DNA of 35,827 bases from Flammeovirgaceae bacterium (lineage in GTDB: Bacteria > Bacteroidota > Bacteroidia > Cytophagales > Flammeovirgaceae): positions 1-35,827 of the forward strand of contig JAHQVQ010000252.1 in assembly GCA_019634305.1 (NCBI GenBank), written 5' to 3'. The notes under the pieces are model-generated. The model searched no databases. It was not told the DNA's origin and saw only the letters and a program-made list of their open reading frames with translations. How positions within the stretch are numbered: the stretch's first letter is position 1; each line of letters begins with the position of its first letter. The position numbers were made by a program, and so were the translations under genes. Below, piece by piece: positions 29,591 through 35,827 of the stretch.

Positions 29591-29805
29591 AGATGAAACT
29601 TCAGAACTAATTCAAAAAGTAATGATACCTTAGTCAAAAAAATGGTATGGATCAAAAATAAGTCTTTTTTATTTATACTAGACAGGATTTTTGAACAAGC
29701 ATATGATAGTTGTTGTTTATTCTGATAAAGTAGAATTTTGACTTAGGAAAAAGATTGAACTTTAAAAAGGCTACATTTGTATTATTGGTTGAAAAATAAA
29801 TTAGC

Positions 29806-30948
29806 ATGAAAATAGGAATTGTGTGCTATCCCACCTACGGAGGGAGTGGGGTAGTGGCAACTGAATTAGGTAAGGCATTAGCAGATGAAAGACACCACAT
29901 TCACTTCATCACCTATTCCCAACCCACCAGATTGGATTATATCACCGAAAATTTATATTATCATAAAGTTGATATTCGAACATATCCATTGTTTGAGTTT
30001 CCTCCTTATGAACTTGCATTGGCCAGTAAAATGGTAAATGTGGTGAAAACGGAAAAACTGGATTTACTTCATGTACATTATGCCATTCCCCATGCATCAG
30101 CTGCTTATATGGCAAAGCAAATTCTAAAAACTAAAGGCATTAATATTCCTTTTGTGACTACATTGCATGGAACAGATATCACATTGGTAGGAAAAGATGA
30201 AAGTTATGAACCAGTGGTGTCATTTAGCATAAATCAATCCGATGGAGTTACTGCAGTATCGGAGGATTTAAAAAAAGAAACGCTTTCCCATTTCGATATT
30301 CATACGGATATAAAAGTAATCCCAAACTTTATAGACCTGGATAGGTTTAAAAAGCAGAAAAAAGAGCATTTTAAAAAGGCCATATGTCCGAATAATGAAA
30401 AGCTTCTGATTCATACTTCAAACTTTAGAAAGGTGAAAAGAGTAGCAGATGTGGTGAAAATATTTTGCCATATTAAGAAGAAAATTCCTGCAAAATTAAT
30501 ATTAATTGGAGATGGACCAGAAAGAAGAAGAATTGAGGATGAATGTCAGGAAATGGGCATTTTTGAAGATGTTCGCTTTTTGGGGAAATTAGAGGCTGTA
30601 GAAGAATTACTTTCTGTAGGAGATTTGTTTATCATGCCTTCAGAAAAAGAAAGTTTTGGGCTTGCTGCTTTGGAAGCTATGGCTTGTGAGGTGCCGGTTA
30701 TCTCTACCAATGCGGGCGGAATTCCGGAATTAAATCTTCATGGAGTTTCAGGAATGCTTAGCGATGTTGGGGATATAGATGATATGGTAAATAATGCTTT
30801 ATTTATTCTTGATGATAATAATTTGCCAACCTTCAAGGAAAATGCTTTGAAAAGAGCTAAGGATTTTGAACTTTCTAAAATACTACCAATGTATGAGGAA
30901 GTTTATGAAAATGTATTGCGTAGGCAAAAGAACCAGGTGATGATCTAA
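29806..30948 (+). CDS. bshA: N-acetyl-alpha-D-glucosaminyl L-malate synthase (bacillithiol biosynthesis)
   Basis: MKIGIVCYPTYGGSGVVATELGKALADERHHIHFITYSQPTRLD; GT4 signature EKESFGLAALEAMACEVPVISTNAGGIPE. Confidence 0.93.
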   Translation: MKIGIVCYPTYGGSGVVATELGKALADERHHIHFITYSQPTRLDYITENLYYHKVDIRTYPLFEFPPYELALASKMVNVVKTEKLDLLHVHYAIPHASAAYMAKQILKTKGINIPFVTTLHGTDITLVGKDESYEPVVSFSINQSDGVTAVSEDLKKETLSHFDIHTDIKVIPNFIDLDRFKKQKKEHFKKAICPNNEKLLIHTSNFRKVKRVADVVKIFCHIKKKIPAKLILIGDGPERRRIEDECQEMGIFEDVRFLGKLEAVEELLSVGDLFIMPSEKESFGLAALEAMACEVPVISTNAGGIPELNLHGVSGMLSDVGDIDDMVNNALFILDDNNLPTFKENALKRAKDFELSKILPMYEEVYENVLRRQKNQVMI

Positions 30949-30960
30949 AAAATCGAAAAC

Positions 30961-30987
30961 AAAAAACCGGCCTAAGCCGGTTTTTTT
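30961..30987. terminator. Rho-independent terminator between convergent bshA and metK
   Basis: AAAAAACCGGC - CTAA - GCCGGTTTTTTT. Confidence 0.9.
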
Positions 30988-31011
30988 ATTTTATGAGAAT
31001 TGGAAGTTTTA

Positions 31012-32289
31012 TTATATTCCAAAAGCATCTTTTACTTTCTCAACATAATCAAGTTTTTCCCATGTAAAGAATTCCAATGATTTTTTCTCTTTCTTTCTTA
31101 CTTCTTTTCTTACTAAATCAGTTTCTTCAACTTCAACAATTAGAGTTTCTACTTCTTTCGAATAAGAATTTCTTCCCATATGGCCATAAGCAGCTGAATC
31201 AGAGAAAATAGGATTTTTTAATCCAAACCTTTCTACAATTGCCTTTGGTCCCATATCAAATATCTTATTCACTTTTTCAGCAATCTGAATATCTGATAAA
31301 TCAACTTTAGCAGTACCATAAGTATTCACATTCAAAGAAACTGGCTTAGAAACGCCAATAGCATAAGCTACTTGAACCAAAATCTCATCAGCTACACCAG
31401 CGGCCACTAAGTTTTTAGCAACGTGTCTGGAAGCATAAGCAGCACTTCTGTCTACTTTTGAAGAATCTTTTCCAGAGAATGCTCCTCCACCGTGAGCTCC
31501 TTTTCCACCGTAAGTGTCCACAATAATTTTCCTTCCAGTCAATCCAGCATCACCATGAGGACCACCAATTACAAACTTACCAGTTGGGTTAATATGGTAA
31601 ATGGTATTTTCATCCAAGAATTCAGCAGGAATCACCCTTGGAATAAGAATTTCTTTGATATCTTTATCAATTTTTGCCAGCATTTCTGGCTCACTTGCAA
31701 AATCATCATGTTGAGTAGATAAAACTATTGTATGAACCCTTTGAGGCTTATTATCATCTCCATATTCAATAGTGACCTGAGCTTTACTGTCTGGTCTTAA
31801 ATAAGAAATAAGGTTTGATTCTTCCTTTCGGATTTTGGCCAATTCTTTTACTAACCGGTGAGAATAAGCCAATGCCATTGGCATATATTCGGGAGTTTCT
31901 TTTGAAGCATACCCAAACATCATTCCCTGGTCTCCTGCTCCCTGCTCCTTATCTGTTCCTTCTCCCTCATTCACACCTTGGGCGATATCCGGTGATTGAC
32001 TATGTAAGGTTACCATTACTCCACAAGACTCAGCATCAAACATATAACCATCGCTGTTATATCCTATTTTTTTGATAGTCTCTCTTACAACATCAGGGAT
32101 TTCAACATATGCTTTTGTAGTAATCTCTCCTGCTACAACTACCAAACCAGTAGTTACAAGTGTTTCACATGCCACTCTTGAGTTAGGATCCTGAGCCAAC
32201 ATTGCATCTAAGATTGCATCTGAAATCTGATCGGCCACTTTATCAGGATGGCCTTCCGATACTGATTCGGAAGTGAATAAATATGCCAT
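31012..32289 (-). CDS. metK: S-adenosylmethionine synthetase
   Basis: [70 protein letters not shown]. Confidence 0.98.
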   Translation of the reverse strand: MAYLFTSESVSEGHPDKVADQISDAILDAMLAQDPNSRVACETLVTTGLVVVAGEITTKAYVEIPDVVRETIKKIGYNSDGYMFDAESCGVMVTLHSQSPDIAQGVNEGEGTDKEQGAGDQGMMFGYASKETPEYMPMALAYSHRLVKELAKIRKEESNLISYLRPDSKAQVTIEYGDDNKPQRVHTIVLSTQHDDFASEPEMLAKIDKDIKEILIPRVIPAEFLDENTIYHINPTGKFVIGGPHGDAGLTGRKIIVDTYGGKGAHGGGAFSGKDSSKVDRSAAYASRHVAKNLVAAGVADEILVQVAYAIGVSKPVSLNVNTYGTAKVDLSDIQIAEKVNKIFDMGPKAIVERFGLKNPIFSDSAAYGHMGRNSYSKEVETLIVEVEETDLVRKEVRKKEKKSLEFFTWEKLDYVEKVKDAFGI

Positions 32290-32313
32290 ATTATTCTTTT
32301 CTTTTGATTTAGG

Positions 32314-33024
32314 TTATTTAAACTTTATTGAATTACTTATATTAATATTTGAATTCTTTAATTCTTTTAATGACTTAGAATAAACCAGCACATTTTTATC
32401 ATCAGAAAGTACTGCTTCATCGTTTGATGATCGCCTAATCTTCCCATCTATTTCTATTTCCAGAGAATATTTTACTTCTTCAAACATGGTGATCAATTCC
32501 TGATTCATCTCTTCATTTTCACTTTCCTTCTCATCTGGGTAAATTTCCTTAATTAGGTTCGAAAGGTTAAAACTATTGCTTTTATCTAATTTTCCTTTAG
32601 AAAATGAATAAAAAGACTGAAAATACCCAATATCATTACCGGCATCCATTTTTGAAAGAGCTCTGTTTAATGATTCCACATTTGTATAATCTAGTTTTAT
32701 CCCGAAGATATAATTATTTTCATCTTTTATAGCTTCTACTTGTGAAATTCCTTTGATGGTGGATAATTCTGTGCTAAGCTCAGTAAAAGCGGTATCCAAT
32801 CCTCCAAGCGGATCTTCCATTACCACACCGCCAATAGCGCCATCTCCTTTGCTAGCCATTTCCATCATTACCTGAAATATTTTCTTGCTTTGGCTAAAAT
32901 CCATTAAAAGCTGGTAATTTCCTTCTCCTGATTTATTAATAGTCAGTTTTTCTTTAATCTCGAAGCAACTACTTAAAGTGATAGAAAGAAAAATAGATAT
33001 AATGAAAATATAAGGGATTTTCAT
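32314..33024 (-). CDS. hypothetical lipoprotein
   Basis: Signal with lipobox ITLSSCFEIKEKLTINKSGEGNYQLLMDFS; no domain firmly recognised. Confidence 0.7.
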   Translation of the reverse strand: MKIPYIFIISIFLSITLSSCFEIKEKLTINKSGEGNYQLLMDFSQSKKIFQVMMEMASKGDGAIGGVVMEDPLGGLDTAFTELSTELSTIKGISQVEAIKDENNYIFGIKLDYTNVESLNRALSKMDAGNDIGYFQSFYSFSKGKLDKSNSFNLSNLIKEIYPDEKESENEEMNQELITMFEEVKYSLEIEIDGKIRRSSNDEAVLSDDKNVLVYSKSLKELKNSNINISNSIKFK

Positions 33025-33309
33025 AAGTGTTGGTTTTTTTTATTCCAATAACACATTTGTCAGCAAATTTCAGTATCCTGAAAGTTGAAATTTTCCATTC
33101 ATTTTGTGCGTTTTATTGGAAAAATCCAAGTATTAATTTTCAAAAAATCAGGACCTTAAATTAATCGCAAAGCTAAAGTAATAATTACAAAAATCTAATA
33201 GTTAATAAATTAAAAAGTATAACCTGTTAAATTGCTTGAGATGGATTTTTAAGGTATTTTTCGTAGAATGAATAACTGCAAATAAACCTATAAAGCTACT
33301 TTTGAATTT

Positions 33310-33576
33310 TTAGGTCAAAAGAGCAAAAACAATTACTCCCAGTAGGATAGCAATTAATGCTTGTATTATAAAAGATTTTTTACTTTCATTAGATTTGCGC
33401 TTAAATGAACCTGAAATTCGTTCTTTTATTTTTTCAGAACCGTCTTTCCCCTTTAAGGCACTTCTCATACTAGATTCTTTGGCTTCAATTTCCTCTTTAA
33501 TAGGATCATAGTAGCGAGGATCATAGTTGAATTTTTTGTGGTCGGGTAAACGGGTAAGACTAGGAATTTTTTTCAT
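33310..33576 (-). CDS. small membrane protein (88 aa, C-terminal TM)
   Basis: Basic/charged N-terminus and C-terminal hydrophobic helix SFIIQALIAILLGVIVFALLT; TATCTTTG -7-like element on the minus strand at 33602-33609. Confidence 0.65.
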   Translation of the reverse strand: MKKIPSLTRLPDHKKFNYDPRYYDPIKEEIEAKESSMRSALKGKDGSEKIKERISGSFKRKSNESKKSFIIQALIAILLGVIVFALLT

Positions 33577-33650
33577 TACAAATCAACTATTTAAACTTTT
33601 GCAAAGATAACTAAAATTAGATTTAATCATTGCCTAAACAATCAGCACTA

Positions 33651-35827
33651 ATGATTCACAGATTTTTTATACTATTATTACTTACAATCAACTTTTTTGC
33701 CTGTGCGCAGGAGCCAACTATCTCTCTTCAGGATACTGAGGAAGCCAAAAGTTTAGCTTTAGCAGAAAAAAAGAAATTAGATTATATTCTTTACCTAAAA
33801 AAACAGCAAGAATGGGTTGATTCTACTTTCTCCAAAATGACGGAGGACGAAAAAATAGGTCAGTTGTTTATGGCAACGGCATATTCGAACCTTTCAACTG
33901 GTCATGTGAATGGTATAAAAAACCTTATAGAAAATAATCATATCGGTGGAATAATATTTATGCAGGGAGGTCCTCTCCGGCAAGCCAAACTGGTAAATCA
34001 ATATCAGAAATTGGCTAAGATACCTCTTTTGGTTTCAATGGATGCAGAGTATGGCCTTGCTATGAGGTTAGATAGCACGATTATGTTTCCCAAACAAATG
34101 ACGCTTGGAGCCATTGAAAATGATAATTATATATATGATATGGGCGCTGAAATAGCTCGGCAACTCAAAAGGGTAGGTGCTCATGTCAATTTTGCTCCGG
34201 TAGTAGATATAAATGTAAATCCTGCTAATCCGGTAATTGGATTCAGGTCATTTGGCGAAAATAAAGAAAGAGTTGCTCAAAAAGGAGTAGCTTATATGAA
34301 GGGAATGCAACATAATGGGGTAATTGCCAATGCCAAGCATTTTCCTGGTCATGGCGATACAAATATGGATTCTCACTATTCTCTACCAGTGATTAACCAT
34401 GATGTGGATAGAATCAATGCTATCGAACTTTATCCATTTAAAGCACTTATAGCAGATAGTCTTGAAAGTGTAATGGTAGCACACCTGCAAATTCCTGCTC
34501 TTGATGATACCCCAAATCTTGCAACCTCCCTTTCACCAAAAGTTGTTACAGGATTACTGAAAGATAGCTTAGGATATAAAGGGTTAATTTTTACTGATGC
34601 CCTAAATATGCAAGGAGTTGCCAAATATTTTAAACCTGGAGAAATTGCTGTTAAATCTTTAGTGGCAGGCAATGATGTTTTACTCTCCCCAAATGATATT
34701 CCTGCCAGTATTGAGGCAATCAAAAAAGCTATTGCCAATAATGAATTAACCGCTTTGGACATTGATAATAAGGTTAAAAAAATATTGCGGGCAAAATATA
34801 CGGTTGGTTTGAACAACTATAAACCTGTTGAACTCATTGGAATTTATGATGAACTGAATAATAAAAATGCATTATCAATTAAAGCCAAATTGTATGAACA
34901 GGCGGTTACTGTTGTAAAAAATGAGGGAAATTTACTACCATTAAAAAATATTGATAGTCTTTCTTTTGGTTCACTAAGCTTTGGGTTAAATAAAAGCAAT
35001 AGATTCCACGAAACTTTAAATCAATATGCTGATTTTGAAAACTTTAATTCAAAATCTCAAAATATTAACCAGGCCACAATCAATTCTTTCTATGAAAAAT
35101 TAAAGGATAAGGATGTAGTTTTGGTGAGTATTCACAATATGAGCAATAGAAGCTCAAAACAATATGGTATTAGTAAGACTACTATTTCACTTATTCAAAA
35201 GCTGGAGAAAGTTACCAATGTGGTAGTGATACCATTTGGAAACCCATATGCTTTAAAATATTTTGAAGAATCCAAGCTTTTAGTTTGTGCCTATGAAAAT
35301 GATCCATTGATGGAAGCTGCAGTTCCTCAGGTATTATTCGGAGCAGTTGAGAATCATGCTAAGTTACCAGTAACTGCATCAAAGAATTTGAGAGAAGGTA
35401 CTGGTTTCAGAATGATAACCATTGGTAGAATGGGTTTTGCAGAACCTGAAAGTGTGGGAATGAAAAGTGAAATTTTAAACAAAATCGATTCCATTGCTAA
35501 GCAGGCTATTTCCTATGAAGCTACTCCAGGATGCCAGGTATTGGTAGCTAAAGACGGGAAAATAGTTTTTAACAAATCGTATGGATACCATACTTATAGT
35601 AATAAGGAAAAAGTAACTAATAGCTCAATCTTTGACCTGGCCTCCTTAACAAAAGTATTATCTACTTTGCAGGCAGTAATGTTATTGGAAGAACAAGGTA
35701 AAATTGACCTGAATGGGAAACTTTCTGATTATCTACCAGAACTTTATGGAACCAATAAATCCAACATTATTGTCAAGCAGGTACTCACTCATCAGGCAGG
35801 ATTAAAGGCTTTTATTCCTTTTTGGAA
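33651..35827 (+). CDS. glycoside hydrolase family 3 protein fused to a beta-lactamase-like serine hydrolase; truncated by window end
   Basis: Read directly (no stop in window, so not in the ORF track): MIHRFFILLLLTINFFACAQEP…, KHFPGHGDTNMDSH typical of NagZ-type GH3, and distal FDLASLTKVLSTLQAVMLLEEQGKIDLNGKLSDYLPEL typical of the SxxK serine hydrolase family. Confidence 0.9.
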   Translation, partial: MIHRFFILLLLTINFFACAQEPTISLQDTEEAKSLALAEKKKLDYILYLKKQQEWVDSTFSKMTEDEKIGQLFMATAYSNLSTGHVNGIKNLIENNHIGGIIFMQGGPLRQAKLVNQYQKLAKIPLLVSMDAEYGLAMRLDSTIMFPKQMTLGAIENDNYIYDMGAEIARQLKRVGAHVNFAPVVDINVNPANPVIGFRSFGENKERVAQKGVAYMKGMQHNGVIANAKHFPGHGDTNMDSHYSLPVINHDVDRINAIELYPFKALIADSLESVMVAHLQIPALDDTPNLATSLSPKVVTGLLKDSLGYKGLIFTDALNMQGVAKYFKPGEIAVKSLVAGNDVLLSPNDIPASIEAIKKAIANNELTALDIDNKVKKILRAKYTVGLNNYKPVELIGIYDELNNKNALSIKAKLYEQAVTVVKNEGNLLPLKNIDSLSFGSLSFGLNKSNRFHETLNQYADFENFNSKSQNINQATINSFYEKLKDKDVVLVSIHNMSNRSSKQYGISKTTISLIQKLEKVTNVVVIPFGNPYALKYFEESKLLVCAYENDPLMEAAVPQVLFGAVENHAKLPVTASKNLREGTGFRMITIGRMGFAEPESVGMKSEILNKIDSIAKQAISYEATPGCQVLVAKDGKIVFNKSYGYHTYSNKEKVTNSSIFDLASLTKVLSTLQAVMLLEEQGKIDLNGKLSDYLPELYGTNKSNIIVKQVLTHQAGLKAFIPFW

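Noticed and set aside
34430-34816. 128 aa minus-strand ORF
   Set aside because: Antisense to the GH3 reading frame, which is clearly the coding strand.
1-35827. CRISPR array, tRNA/rRNA genes, transposase, prophage or defence island
   Set aside because: No regularly spaced repeats, cloverleaf-like segments, or integrase/transposase/nuclease-type ORFs were seen on either strand.

Overview
This is an AT-rich Bacteroidota (probably Cytophagales-type) chromosomal window. Its centre (about 10.1-21.1 kb) is a ribosomal-protein block running rplP to rplQ, including secY, map, infA, rpmJ and rpoA, followed by carA. Left flank: a DUF6134-like protein, VTT/DedA-like membrane protein, saccharopine dehydrogenase family protein, MscS channel, PorT-like beta-barrel plus lipoprotein, a voltage-sensor-like membrane protein and a cysteine desulfurase. 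Right flank: a Tat-exported TIM-barrel isomerase, a large lipoprotein cytochrome c (PVC-type heme-binding), ApbE, a YkuD_2-type L,D-transpeptidase, a radical SAM protein, BshA, MetK and a GH3/serine hydrolase cut by the window edge. The most striking observation is in rplP (L16). An in-frame TGA at codon 36 splits an otherwise full-length, conserved gene, and the ORF track therefore reports only the C-terminal 101 aa. The ribosomal block also begins at rplP, behind a strong Bacteroidota-type promoter and a roughly 147-nt leader; rpsJ through rpsC are absent upstream. Other points of interest are a voltage-sensor domain apparently without a pore, an L29 with a C-terminal extension, an imperfect palindromic intergenic element and a 22-bp tandem repeat. 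I found no CRISPR array, tRNA, rRNA, transposase or recognisable defence system. Family calls are by motif recognition only; no database search was run.
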